A stretch of 64,000 nucleotides of DNA from Nyssa sinensis. Taxonomy: Eukaryota > Streptophyta > Magnoliopsida > Cornales > Nyssaceae. A program made the position numbers and the translations under genes. Under the pieces are notes generated by a model that was given only the letters and a program-made list of their open reading frames with translations, did not search any database and was not told the DNA's origin. This document shows positions 1 to 12,900 of this stretch, piece by piece (within the stretch, counting starts at the first letter, position 1; each line of letters starts with the position of its first letter). The stretch lies in NCBI GenBank assembly GCA_008638375.1, contig CM018046.1, positions 41,345,706 to 41,409,705 of the forward strand. The letters are read 5' to 3'.

Positions 1-410
1 TCCTTGGCCAACCCAAAATTAGAAAATTTATTTTTGAAAATAGGATTTTAAAAGCGTTTTTCTGAAAGACAATTTAATAAAAAAAAAATCGTCTATCTAA
101 AAGACGATTTCAAAAGTATTTTTTTGAAAGACGATTTTAACCAAAAAAACAAAAAAAATTCTTACCTTGGCCAACACAAAATCAGAAAATTTATTCCTAC
201 AATTGTAAAAGCGTCTTTCCGAAAGACGGTTTCTTAATAAAAATAATTTTCTGGATCAGGATTTTAAAGAAAAAAAAATTGTTTCAAAAGCGTCTTTCAG
301 AAAGACACTTTCATTTCTTAATATATAAAAAAAAAATTATTTGAAAAGCGTCTTTCAAAAAGACACATTTAAAAGTAAAAAATATTTTTTAGAAAGACAA
401 TTTTAAAAAC
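1..410. repeat. Array of degenerate quasi-palindromic repeats
   Basis: At least six or seven units of about 25 bp match a self-complementary core GCGTCTTTCNGAAAGACG flanked by AAA/TTT. They lie near 49-75, 89-110, 112-138, 205-232, 286-313, 341-372 and 387-405. A larger period of about 163 bp is also visible: the phrase CTTGGCCAACNCAAAAT recurs at 3 and 166. Subterminal arrays of this sort occur in some DNA transposons, but no terminal repeats are visible because the window begins inside the structure. I cannot assign a family. Confidence 0.6.
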
Positions 411-1528
411 AACTCTATTTTATAAATAAGTTAAAAACAACACTAAAGTGCGAAATAAGTTTCTTTTTTACTATACTTCAGGATTTAACTCTAAATATAA
501 GGTAGTGGAACCTATTATCATAGTTATGAAAACCAGATCAAACCGGCCGGTTTAATTGGAAACCAGACATTAGACTGGTTCGGTTCAATTAATATATCAT
601 TTATGCTAAAGAACCAAAAAAAAAAAAAAATAGTTGAACAAGCTGATTTTTAAAAAAATCGAGTGAACTGACCAGTTAAAAAAAAATGGTTGAACCAGAT
701 TTTGTCTTTTTCTTACCTACAACTTTTTCCTCACAAAGTTTATTATATTTGATGATTAAATGATAAAATTTGGTATAAAATAAGATATTGGTGTATGTAT
801 TTTTGTCATATATACAAATATATAAAACTTATACATTAAGATAATTTCAATAATTATGCTTATATTTTATTATTTATCACTAGATAATAAAATATATATA
901 TTTCTTTTTATTTTCTTAAATTTTAATATATTTATGTGTATTTTTAATATATTAATTATAAAATCGATTGAACTAGTAATAACTATGCTTATTATAATAT
1001 ATACATGTTATCACTTGTGTTTATTTATGAAAATACGTAAAAGTATTTTGAAAACCAATAAACTATTTTGAAAAAAATAGAAAGTTGATTGAAAAGAAAA
1101 CCAACATAGTTTTACAAAACAAAACTGAAAAAAGTGAACTAGAAATTGAAACAGGAATTTCTACAATACTAGAATAAAGTAAATTCAAAATAGGATTATA
1201 AGACTTACTGAATTTACAAAAATAGAAAAGATGCAAAAATCAAGGCTTGTGTTTAACACAATGTCTTTAAAGTAAATTTGTCCCTTGTAGTGGTGCTAAC
1301 GAGCTTGTAGACAGTGTTTCTCAGGAATACAATGATTAACACGTACAGTAGAAACATTTCTAACTTGAACGTACAGCGAACCAGTGTTGTGACTTGAACT
1401 CTCTCTCAAATTCTATGGAAATTAACGCACAAAATGTATGTAAATTGAATGAATTTATACAGGTGAGTACGGTGGTGTTTATATAGACCTCTCCATACCT
1501 GTTTAGTACACATATGAATCTTCAATTG

Positions 1529-2113
1529 TGTCTGTTCATGACGAACAGACACAGTCGCGCTCAATAAAGAAAACACTTATTCAGTTAAAATTCAAATAAA
1601 AAGTAATCACAAAACGACGCCGTTTACAATCGCAAAACGACAGCTTTTTTGGATTGTCTCTAACAGTAACATAAACGACAATATTTTAAAAAAATTTTAA
1701 ATGAATTTTTTCTAAAAAGATATATACACAGTGGCCCAAGGCTTAAACCCAAACCCAACCCAACTTGGGGTGGCGGCACACTAATGTAGCGAACCAAGCA
1801 CGTGTTATGTTCTTCCCCTTCCATACCATGCTTCGGTTATGTCTGTTCATGGCGAACAGACATAATTGCGCCCAATAAAAAAGACGCTCATTCAATCAAA
1901 ATTCAAACTAAAGGTAATCACAAAACAACAACATTTTTTGGTTGTCTCTAATAGTAACATAAACGACAGCGTTTTTATAAAGTTATTTAAATGAATTTTT
2001 CCTAAAAAGATATATACATAATGGGCCAATGCCCAAACCCAAACTTAACCCAACCCAGGGTGGCGGCGTGTGAATGTAGTGAATCAAGCATGTGCTATGT
2101 TCTCCTCCTTCTA
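1529..2113. repeat. Tandem duplication, period about 311 bp
   Basis: Copy A (1529-1822) and copy B (1840-2113) share a 9+9 nt palindrome (TGTCTGTTC and GAACAGACA around a 5-nt loop). Both then share the phrase GTAATCACAAAAC, a block of AACCCAACCCA motifs and a GGTGGCGGC block. The copies have diverged by substitutions and short gaps. The region resembles LTR-retrotransposon debris, but no LTR boundary, primer site or coding sequence is visible. Confidence 0.65.
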
Positions 2114-3231
2114 CAAAACTTGAGTGCCCTTTAGGGCTCAAACATTTCTTCAAGATAATTGTATATACTCTTTAAAAACCTTATACCCATCCTACGCGGA
2201 ACACAAGCTTTTCACAAGTTTTAAGATTTTGTTATCATTTTCAAACTGCTAATGTTTGGAGGCAATTTCTCATTCATTCCTTAATGATTTTAGAGCAGCT
2301 TAATACATGATCTTAATCTCTTCATGAAGAAGAACACATTTTCATGTAAACCCACCAAAATTAATATTTGAGACCTACTATAATTTTAGCTCAAAGATAT
2401 CCAAAAAAATTATTTTCAAAAACCATTACTTCTAACAATACATATAAATTCCATTATATTAATTGTGTTTTAAGACTAAAAAATGGTTATTTATTATTTT
2501 ATTTATTATAATTCTTATATTATTTTATCTCTTTTAATGTACACGTAACATGTATGTTATTGAGTCTCTTTTTATCATAGAGAAGTCAGGATTTTTAAGT
2601 CCAAAATGACTCGTAGGCCAATGATAATGACATTTGTAAGTTGAAGCACGATGTTCTTTATGAGACGGAATAACTCGATTCAACATGTTTTAGTTTCAAT
2701 TATTTAAGTTCAGTTCAGTTATTTAAAATTAATTACTTGATCACTATCTTCATTGCTAAGTTATCTCTCTTCTCTCTTTTGTGGATAATAAAGAGAAAGT
2801 TTTATATCTTTACTTTACATAATCGTCACTCGGTGCCAAAGTAGTGTGACTTGTCCAATTTGTTCTAGACCAACTCAAATTTACACATGTAAGCTGTACT
2901 TGATTCCCATTTGCTTTTGTCTGAGTCATCTTTTCCCACTTTATAAGTATAGACTTTAGGGTTGATCCAATTCCGTAATTCCATCTCAAACTAAAGTGGG
3001 CTTTCAAATAATTTTGTCACATAATACTTGAAATTAATATGCATCTTTTTTATTATTAATAATAAAAATTGAATTCTTAATTCACTTAGTCTCAACATCG
3101 CAAATGAAACCAGTTATATCGTTGTTCGAGTTTAATTTGTTAAAATTAATTAATTTTGAATTGTGTTTAAAACAAATTTATTTATATTCGAAGACGATAT
3201 CGAAATCTTTAATCAAATTAATCATAAACAG

Positions 3232-3985
3232 AAGTCAAATAACTTGATTTTTTTTATAACATTAGAGTATTTATGACTTTATTGAGACGAGTTCAAACTA
3301 AACTCAATAAACTAATAAATTTTAAAATATGCTAAAACTTGATTTTGAAGTCAAATAGCTTGAATTTTTTTTATATGACATCAGAGTATTTATTAATTTA
3401 TTGAGCTGAGTTCAGAGTTCAAAGTTCAAACTAAACTTAATAAATTAATGAAATTTAAAAATCGGTAAAACTTGATTTGTTCATCTCACGGACCTCTAAA
3501 CGAGTCGAGTCAAGTAATTTGATTCATTTTATCACCAAACTTTACTTAAAAACTAAAAAGACATTCTTAGTGCTCCACGTATTTGTATTGTGTACATATT
3601 TCTCGTTAATTTATTTTAAATTTTATTTATAATAACCAAGTCGTCATATAATTTGGCGAGTATGATAAAGAGTAGTAAAATTTGAGATATTAAGTTCATT
3701 TTTTATTTTATTTTTATATAACAATAGAATATTTATTATTCTATTGAGCCGAGGTCAAAACTCAACTCAATAAATTAATAAATTTTAAAATTTGCTAACA
3801 CTTGATTTGCTTATCTCGTGAACCTATAAACAAGTCGATTTTAAGTAATTTGATTGGTTTTACCACCGAACTTTACTTAAAAACTAAAAAAAAATTCTTA
3901 ATGCTGCACGTCTTTATATTGTGTACATATTTCTCATTAATATTTATCTTAAATTTTATTTATAATATCCAAGTCGTCTTAATTG
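3232..3985. repeat. Tandem duplication, period about 335-343 bp
   Basis: Two long copies (about 3350-3655 and 3690-3985) align throughout, including the shared phrases TTTACTTAAAAACTAAAAA, TTGTGTACATATTTCTC and CCAAGTCGTC. A shorter partial third copy precedes them at about 3232-3345. No coding content is visible. Confidence 0.65.
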
Positions 3986-4838
3986 ATACCAGCTAAATGT
4001 GAGTATGAAGTAATTTTCGTTTTAAAAACAGAGAAAGGGATTAAATTTGTGTCATTGGCATTAACAATATCATTTCCATTAGGGTAGTGAAAAAATGGTC
4101 TTGTAATTAGAGAAATTGTATTATTTTGTTGGAAAATTATGGCATTGAATAATTAAATTAAGTGCTTTAACTTTTATACATTATTGTAACAAAACAAAAA
4201 TATATGATAATTACAAAGATCTCATTCAAAATTTTTAAAATTATCCTGTTTTTTCATATTTTTACAGACAAATTACACATATATTCTTTCAAGTTTTTTT
4301 TTTTTTCCTTTTTAAAATGACTAATTTTTTTATTTATTTTAATATTTTTTTTTCAATTTTAACCAATTTTTCAAACTTTTTTATTTTCAAACAAATATTA
4401 ATTCAAACATTCTTCATAAAAAAATTATAAGTTATTTACTTTATTTATTTTTATATAAAATAATTTTTAAAAAATAATTATAAAAATTTAGTTAAAATTT
4501 AAAAAATATAAAAAAGTATAAAAAAATAATTTTGTCATTTAAATAAAATTTAGATAAGAGGAGAGTTATATTTAATTTGTCAGTAGCAACAGAAGGAGGT
4601 AGTGTATTAGTATAATTTTAAATTATTATTATTTTTTTGTAATGAATAGAATTTTTAAAATAAAATCAGTATAATTTATCTTTTAATAAAATATGATTAT
4701 TATCTTTTATTTAATTTCCTTTTTTTACAAATTTTGTTTTTTCTTCGCAAATATCATTATTTTGCAGTGGTAACTTTATACTGGGCTTTCTTATTAACGA
4801 AGCGAGACAGCAAATACAGAGACGGCAATCCAAGATTT

Positions 4839-4846
4839 TATATAAA
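4839..4846 (+). promoter_or_regulatory. Probable TATA box of eIF4G
   Basis: TATATAAA lies about 30 bp before a plausible start of transcription near 4870. A non-coding first exon would follow, ending with a GT donor at 4986. The first coding exon opens after the AG at 5360-5361. A perfect telo-box AAACCCTAA lies at 5124-5132 in the leader intron, and a (TC)n run at about 5050-5068. This is an inference from motif and spacing only. Confidence 0.5.
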
Positions 4847-5399
4847 CAGGACGACGACAGCAGTGAGAAAAATTGTCAATTTAGAGAGAGAAAATCCACC
4901 AAACCTTACAGACAGAAAGAAACTGCACAAGGGCAACAAATCATTTCATCTTCTTTAGCAAAACCTACATTTTTACCGTCTTCAGGTTCGTTCTGTACTT
5001 CTGTCAATACATATTTTATATATATCACTTGTAAACATAACAAATATTCCTCTCTCTCTCTCTCTCTCATTTTTCTGTCGGCATGGTTCCCGCCAGTTCA
5101 TTCCATTGGTTTTGTCAAATTTAAAACCCTAATCTTTTTTCTTTCTTTCTTTACATGTAAATCGCCGAAATCCCTTAAGAATAAATTCAGATTTTGATAA
5201 TCATTTGTTCCTTCTCTCTATCCACACACACATGTACACACACACAAATATGTAGATATTTATTATTGATTCAATTTGTGTTTGTTTTGGTGATCGATTT
5301 CTCTGTGTTTATTGTAAATATTAATGTTTTGATTTCTGTGGTTTGTGATTGTTGTTTGCAGAAGATCGAAGAACTGAGAGTTTAGGATATAAATTATTT

Positions 5400-7021
5400 A
5401 TGTCCCACAACCAGTCTAGGGCTGAAAAGAACGATTCGTACTACAAGAAACCTGGTGGTCGACCCGGATACTCAGATTACCAAAGGGTCTCATCAGGTGG
5501 TGCAGGAAAGGGCGGCGGTGGGACCGGCCTACCACCTGCTTCTTCCAATTCTCAATTTTCGTCATATTCGGCGAATAATAGGTAAGTCTTATAGATGTGC
5601 ATGTATTATGTATGTCTATATATGTATAATTTGCAGTTGGTTTTTGGAAAACTAGGGTTTTATTCATTAATTTATTTTTATTTGGGTCTATATCGTTTGT
5701 GCTGTATTCGACGTGTCAGCTCTAAGAAGTCCCATGGACAAGGGGCGCAATCAAGGGTTACTGCTGCAAGTGCAAATTCAGAGTCCAATGCCCTGCAAAA
5801 TGGTCCCCGTTCACAACCCTCGTCAGCTGGTATGCATTATATATAGGATTACAGTTTATTTCTCTAAGAATTTTAAGTACATTGTTTTGGTTGAATATGA
5901 TCAATGAATAAACAGGTAATGTTTTTTTTTCTTCTTCTTTTGTTTAGTTGTTCAGCAAATTCTTCACTTCTCTAGCTATCCGTTGTAGAATGATAAGAAA
6001 ATTGGCTGTTGATCAAATACTAATACTTTAGGAATTTGGTATCATTTCTTTATAACGTTGTTAATGTTGGGTTAATTATATTTTTGCACATTGTAATTTT
6101 ATACCGGTTTCAAGTAGGCCCAGTTTCAATTGAAACAATCCTATCTTTGATAGGGCTAAAACTTGGTCGGCTTGGGGCCAGTTCAGGCTCAGCCCGAGCC
6201 CATCCTTGACCCCGAAGGTCCCAACCCTAGCCCAACCTAACCTCAAATTCATTTGTATCGGGTTGAGCCCAAGCCTGGAAAAAATCACCCCTTTACAAGT
6301 TCCAACGGAAGAAGATAATAGTACTAATTTCACAAACAAGAAAACGAAGAAAGTATACAAGTCACGGTCACAAACACAATGGGAATCAATTGTAAAGGAT
6401 CCAATATAACATAAAGAAAGCAAAACAAACACAATCAAATGTTTAATCTAAAAAGGACCACATGGTAAGCAACATCCCAACAACTAGCATTTAAGATAAA
6501 AAAAAGTAGATATGAGAACATACCAAATGATGTTGATAGGGTTCGTACCGAACGACTTGAGAGCATACTGAAAGATCTGAGAGCAACAATGAACAATACA
6601 TATCTTTGTTCTCTGCATAAATCTATCGCGAGATGTGGTCAATGTCTCCTGAGTGTGATCGGTCTACAGTGGTTATTGTTTAAGGCTCTTGATGACAACA
6701 CAGATGAGTGGCGAGATGTGGATGCTGGATCTTGAATATGACTGGCCGCTGATGGTATTTGTTTGAGGCTCTCACTGACAACGAAATACAGATGGCTGAT
6801 GGGTAGCTAGACGTTGTTGCTGGATCATGGTTATGATCAGCCACCGGGGGTTATTGGCTGGGGTTTTTTATGGCAACGTAGATGATTGTCGATTGGTGAC
6901 GGGGTTCTAGTTGGTGGGGGTGGGATTGCTGATTGGTGACAGTATTCTAGCTGGTGGGGGTGGCTGTCGAAGACTCATGTTTTAGTTAGATTCTTGGCTG
7001 AACTTCAAAAAGCCCTAAATT

Positions 7022-7057
<36 letters not shown>

Positions 7058-7220
7058 ATATAAATCAATGGTTGTGATTTGTTTCAGAGACAGAGTGTGT
7101 GTGTATAAATATGAATATATATGAATTGAATCAATGGCCAGGATCTCTTGGGGAGCTCAAATCTAACGGTACAATTTAATTAGCACTATAATATATATCA
7201 TATATATTATTATAATCTAT

Positions 7221-7251
<31 letters not shown>

Positions 7252-9937
7252 CGGGCTTGAGCCGAGTTCGAGTTTTCAATGCCCAAGTCCAGGCTCAGCC
7301 TGATTTTCATTCGGGCTTCTAAATTACAGCCCAGACCCATCTTGAATGTAACAAAGTGCTGCCCAGGCCCTAAATTTTTTTGGGCTGGGCTTGGGTCCGA
7401 GTTGCAGCCCTAATCCTTGATTTACAAAAGCACTTCAATCCAATTCAATTATAAACGTCTGTTAAAAATTATATAGAATTTGCTCCGTTTCATTTCTATA
7501 CACTAAAATTAGATTAATGGACCTCAGGACTTTCAATGTCTATGAAATTTTGAAGATGATGGTATCACTTTCATTAGTGGTTACCAGATAATTTTGGACA
7601 GTCATTTGTAATTGAACTAGATTGAATTATATTTTTCATATTTTTATTAGTCAATAAATGTTTTTTGTATATAAATAATTTTCGATACAAAAATTAGACC
7701 TTATAAACAACTTTTCAACGACATTTTGTTCTTTTATTAAAAATACATATAATCCTCAACTAAAGGTATAAAAAAATTCATAATATTCTTTTGAAGTTAA
7801 GATTTGTGTTTCATAATGTCATAATTGTTTTTACTTACAATACTTTTGACTTCTATTACATAAAATTAATAAATATAATTTTCAAGACATGCTATAAATG
7901 AGATATATATAAGTATTTTATATCTCTAATAATTATTATTATAAAGAATTTTTTTTGAAAAAAAGTATTAATTATTAGGTAATAAAATCAATGAATTATT
8001 AATTAATCACTATAGAACCAAGCTGGTTCCTTAAAACTTATTAATTATTATATATTATAAACTCATTGAATATTAATTATAAGAGGGTTAACTGTATAGG
8101 GCTTCATTTGAAATTAGAGGGTACAAAAATATAATTGCCACTTTAATGTTTTTACTCGTCCAAAAAGCTTAAGGTTATTTGCACTCCATAAATAACCGAG
8201 GGGCTCTACTTTAATAAATGAAACTACAAAATTATTCTTGATTAAAAACAAGTTTATAAATGTGTAAGGGTAATTTAATAATCTCATTTTATTAATGTGG
8301 AGCCCTTTTAACAAGTTAGGGAGTAGTGCGGGTAGTACCCCCCATCTAAAAAAAAGCATTTGTAGTGCCTTTTATTTTCATATTACAGGTTAGAATCATA
8401 AGAAGTATTTGGTGTTGATTGAACATGAGAACTGAAGAACTTGGTTTACATTTGATTTTTTTCATGAACTTTACAAATTTTTTGTTAGTTTTTTAAGAGC
8501 GGTTTGTTGAATAATACATTGAACAATTGGATGCTGTATTTTGAGAAGAGTTCCGTCAAATTTCTGATTGGTTGGTGAATCTTTTTTTTTTTTTTTTGTT
8601 GCAGGAGCATTTAATGCTCCACTCTCAGATGTATCTGTCAAATCTGCTGACCTGTCTTGTCAGAGAAGTAATCGAGCTGTTCCCAGGGCTCCATCTTCTC
8701 AGTCCACGTCTGGAGCTTCAAAAGCAACAACCCCTGCAACCCCCATAAAAGGTATCCTTGTTTGCTGTCATGAATTTCCTGGATTTGATGTTGATAAAAA
8801 TAATATTAGTGTCTTCTTTCATGTACTGTGATTTTTTTTTTTTTCAGCAGTGCCTCTGTAAATGCTCATATTTCTTTGGTGTGTTGCTAGCCTATTATTC
8901 TAAAATCATTTGTGTTATTTTGCTTCTTACACTTTATTTGAATTGGCCCAGGCGACACTTCAAGGGGAGTTACTCTTCAATTTGGGAGCTTTAGTCCAGG
9001 TATTGTGAGTGGGATGCAGGTATGTGTTACATTAATCTGTAGTACGTTTTTATGCACATTTCAAGCTCTTTTTGGTTTATTGTCTGAGGAAAGAACCATT
9101 TTGTCCTTTTTTGTCTATAGATACCTGCTCGAACCAGCTCAGCTCCCCCAAACTTGGACGAACAGAAACGTGATCAGGTTTTTTATTAGCTTTTCAACTA
9201 CCTCTTGCTGTCATATTATTTGTTATATGGATGACATTTTCTAATTTTGTTCATATGTCTGAGCTTTGGTCATAGGTTTCAATAAGATGACAAGATTAGA
9301 TACAGGGCCTATATTAGAGGGTAACTTTGCAAATGTTACTGAAGGCTGACACAGATCATACTAATTATTTCTAGAGAAACCAGCCGCCATCAGTTGAACT
9401 GAGATGATTTTTTTTTTTTTCAATAAGATATTAAGACGACAAGATTAGATACAGGGCCCACATAGGAGGGTAACTTTGCAAATGATACTGAAGGCCGACA
9501 CATATTATATCTCATACTAACTATTTGTAGAGAAACCTCTGTTGAACTGAGATTTTTTATTTAAAAAAATTTAAAGCTCAACAGAGATGGAATAAAATCC
9601 GCGAAATGATTTAGACCTTTCAGTGCAAACTATTAGATTTGAGATGGTTCTTCTTATTGACTTCATTGTAGATTGATTGAATCTAATTTTGTTCACTTTT
9701 GGATAAAAAATTATGTGTACACATGTATATTTTTATTAACAAATGGACATCTGGTAAGCTATGTTTGACCAATGAAAAGTACTTGCATAGTTTTGTTAGT
9801 CATTATTAATTGCCCAGTCACATGCAATTTGGTGTTTGTAAGTTAAAGGAGTTCCAACGTGTGTTAGGGTTTCAAAATTATGTTACTTGTTCCTTTTAAC
9901 TTCCTTTTTTTGGAGGGACCTTAAATTCCTGTCGTAT

Positions 9938-9992
<55 letters not shown>

Positions 9993-12900
9993 GATATAAC
10001 ATTATCCACACACACACACACACACATATCTTGAGTGAAATGTCTATCATGCAAATTGTGTTATGCTGAGACATATAGTTGGCACGTGTGGGGTTTTTCT
10101 TTGCTGCCTGTTCTGATGACGGTGAAAGTAAAAGTGCTTATTAAGTGTTTTAAACAATGCAATGCTCTCATAAGCATATCTCTGTTTTTCAGCTTATTTG
10201 TATGTTGGCTATTTCTTGAAGGCAATGTTTCTGTATATCACAGGCACGCCATGAGTCCTTGATATCAGCGGCAATAATACCCACTTCTTCCAGTTCTAGT
10301 CAGAAGCAACCGAGGGAAGATATCGAGCAGTCGGAGGGTAAGGTTTCTCATCCTTCACTCCAGGCTAAAAGGGATGTGCGTGCCCAAGTTTCGGCTACTC
10401 CTATTGTCACCAGTACACAGAATACCTCTACTCTTCCTGTTTCTGGGGCGTCTATGGCTATTCCATTTCAGCAGTCACAGGTTCTCATGCAATTTGGTAT
10501 CCCCAGTCAACAGATCCAGGCTCAAGGAGTGACAGCTTCATCATTACAGCTGCCAATGCCATTACCAGTGGGAAATTCTAGCCAAGTGCGACAGCAGGTG
10601 TTCGTTCCAAGTCTACAAGCTCATCCTTTGCAGCCTCAGGTGATGATGCATCAGGGTCAGGGAATGAACTTCCCCCCTCAAATTGGTCACCAGCTTGGGT
10701 CCCAGGTGGGCAACTTGGCTGTTGTGATGAACCCCCAGTTTGCACAACAGCAAACTGGAAATTTTGGTGCTCCTCGCAAATCTGTGAAGATAACTGATCC
10801 TCAAACTCATGAAGAGTTGAGACTCGATAAGAGGACTGACATGAATTTGGATGCTGGATCACCTGGCTCAGAGTCGCATCCTAATGTGCCCCTCCTGCCA
10901 CAATCTATTCCTTACGGTCCCTCTCATCAGCTGAATTACTTTTCTCATATACATCCCAATCCCATCTTCTTTCAAAATCCAACTTCTGTTCCTTTAACAA
11001 GCACCCAGATGGCTCCCAGTTCTCAGGCATTAGGGTTTAATTATGCAGGCGTTCAGGGTTCACAAATTTTAGCATTTAGAAACTCTTCTTCTCTCAACCC
11101 CTTGTCCATTGCCAAGACTGGCCCAGAAATGTGTGCAATGGCCATCTCATCAAACTTGGAACGTGCTTACAGTGCTGAGATAGGAATTTCTGATGCTTCA
11201 TCAGCTCACGTGACTTTCAAACCTGCTATTGGTTCCGATGTGCCCACTTCAGTGTCAAATAGCTCAACCATTGATGGCATGAGTGGAGTGAAGAAATTGT
11301 TGAGACCTTCTGTGGAAGTCTCAAAGATTTGTTCAGAAATATCTATTCAGCAGTCAAAAACTGCTCCTGAATTAACAGCTTCTGTTCCATCATCTCTCCC
11401 CACAGAACACTCTGTTATGCCATCTGCTGATGTTTCTACCGAGCAATTGCTGCCTGGGAATGCTGAAACCGTGGCTATTAATACTGATTGTAGGAAAAGA
11501 GAAACTGTTAGCAGGTCAGATTCTATTAAAGATCAAATGAAGAAGCCAAGCAAGAAAGATCAACGCCCCTTCCAATTGCAGAAACGGGTAACTTGTTATT
11601 AAACTGTCACTCTTGTCTATAATATTTGTGTTTCTAATTGAAGGATTTGTGCATGTGGTGTGTTTCTTGCAGGCAGAAACTTCTTATTCTGCCGATAGTT
11701 CAACAATGAAGTCATCCAGAGAAGTGTCCAATTCCTCTGATAACGTGGTGGCTCCCCCAAGGGAGATTGAATCATCAGCATCTATTTTCATGGGCTCTTT
11801 TTTGAGTTTACGACATACCAGTCCTTCAGATAATGGAATATCTGAAACTGTGGAATGTAAAGCAACTACTGCTTTGTCAGAAAATTGTGGAGATTGTTCG
11901 GTGTCCACCGGAGAATCTTTGCCTGACATTCGTGCAAGTGTTCCTGTTGCTTCAGTCGAAGGGACTGATTGTGTTCAAGTTGGGGAGGGTCCTATCTCAG
12001 AAAAATCAAATGTATCCAATGTGGAAACTGATTTTGATAATCTGAATGGTGTTAATGACGCAAAACAGGATGATTTTACTCAGTTGGAGATTCAATTGAA
12101 AGAAGGAATTACAGGGTTGGCAGAACAACAGAAAACTGAACTGTCTGAGCAGCCTCGGTTTGATAATAATTATAACGATGATAATGTCAATATTCCTGTA
12201 GATCCCAGTCTCTTTAGAGTCATCAAAATTCAGTAACCACACTGGGAAGGACTTGAATGCTGCAGAAGCAGCTTTTTGCAATGAGATTGGGACCACAGAA
12301 ACTAAAGATGAGAGAGCAGGTAGCTTAAAAAATGACAAGACAGGCAATAACTTAGGAAGCTCTACTGCCCCCTTTTCAGACAGCAATGATTCTAATGTTG
12401 GTCGTCTCGATCTTGTTTCAGCTAAAGCTTGTGTTGAAGATAAAGTTTTGACTTTGGAGGTATCGAAAAATGGAAGTGGATGCATGTATGGCCAAGAAGT
12501 TTCCCTTCCAGGATCTGGGGTGATGCATCAGGATAGTTCTCCTATTCAAGTTTCCTTAGTATCAGCAGCAGTTCCGGAAGTTTCTGAGAAGGCCAATGGT
12601 GACTTGGTTCAAGTTCCATCATCAGGATTGAGGGATAAGCCTACAATGGAAGTGAATAGGGTGAAAAGTACCCCTGTTAAGGGCAAGAAAAAGATAAAGG
12701 AAATCCTTCAGAAGGCAGATGCTGCTGGCACCACCTCTGATCTATATATGGCATATAAAGGTCCAGAGGAGAAACGACAACCTTCCGTTTCATCAGAAAG
12801 TGTAGACAGCAATTCCAGCATTCCTGTGAGGCCGGTATCCTCAAGCTCTAATGAAGAAGATGTTGCAAGCAAAGAAGATGGAAAAAGTAAAGCTGAACCA

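Larger units (their letters stand above)
411..4836. other. Intergenic AT-rich DNA upstream of eIF4G
   Basis: No conserved protein is readable on either strand; the short open frames have no recognisable domain and low-complexity composition. About 520-1110 resembles a decayed element with CCGGTTT/AACCAG-rich ends. About 1240-1520 looks like retrotransposon LTR debris. Two local duplications, listed separately, occupy 1529-2113 and 3230-3985. The final 700 bp before the eIF4G TATA box are mostly A/T runs. Confidence 0.5.
5830..8604 (+). other. eIF4G intron with transposon insertions
   Basis: A 2.8 kb intron bounded by GTATGC and TTGCAG. It carries a complete hAT-like element at 6151-7412, which includes two (TA)n runs at about 7022-7054 and 7212-7246. 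A possible MITE sits at 8095-8375. The remainder (about 7420-8090) is AT-rich with nothing recognisable. Open frames on the minus strand here (6076-6438, 8114-8359) fall inside the repeats and are not genes. Confidence 0.8.

Noticed and set aside
1..410. Considered as a CRISPR-like array
   Set aside because: Units are degenerate, irregularly spaced and in a plant nuclear context with no cas genes.
6076..6438. 120-codon open frame on the minus strand
   Set aside because: Lies across the end of the hAT-like element, has no domain, and its related copy at 15.2-15.6 kb does not keep the frame.
10578..10862. Minus-strand open frames within eIF4G exons (also 11684-11929, 12006-12485, 13607-14031)
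   Set aside because: Shadows of the conserved plus-strand coding sequence.
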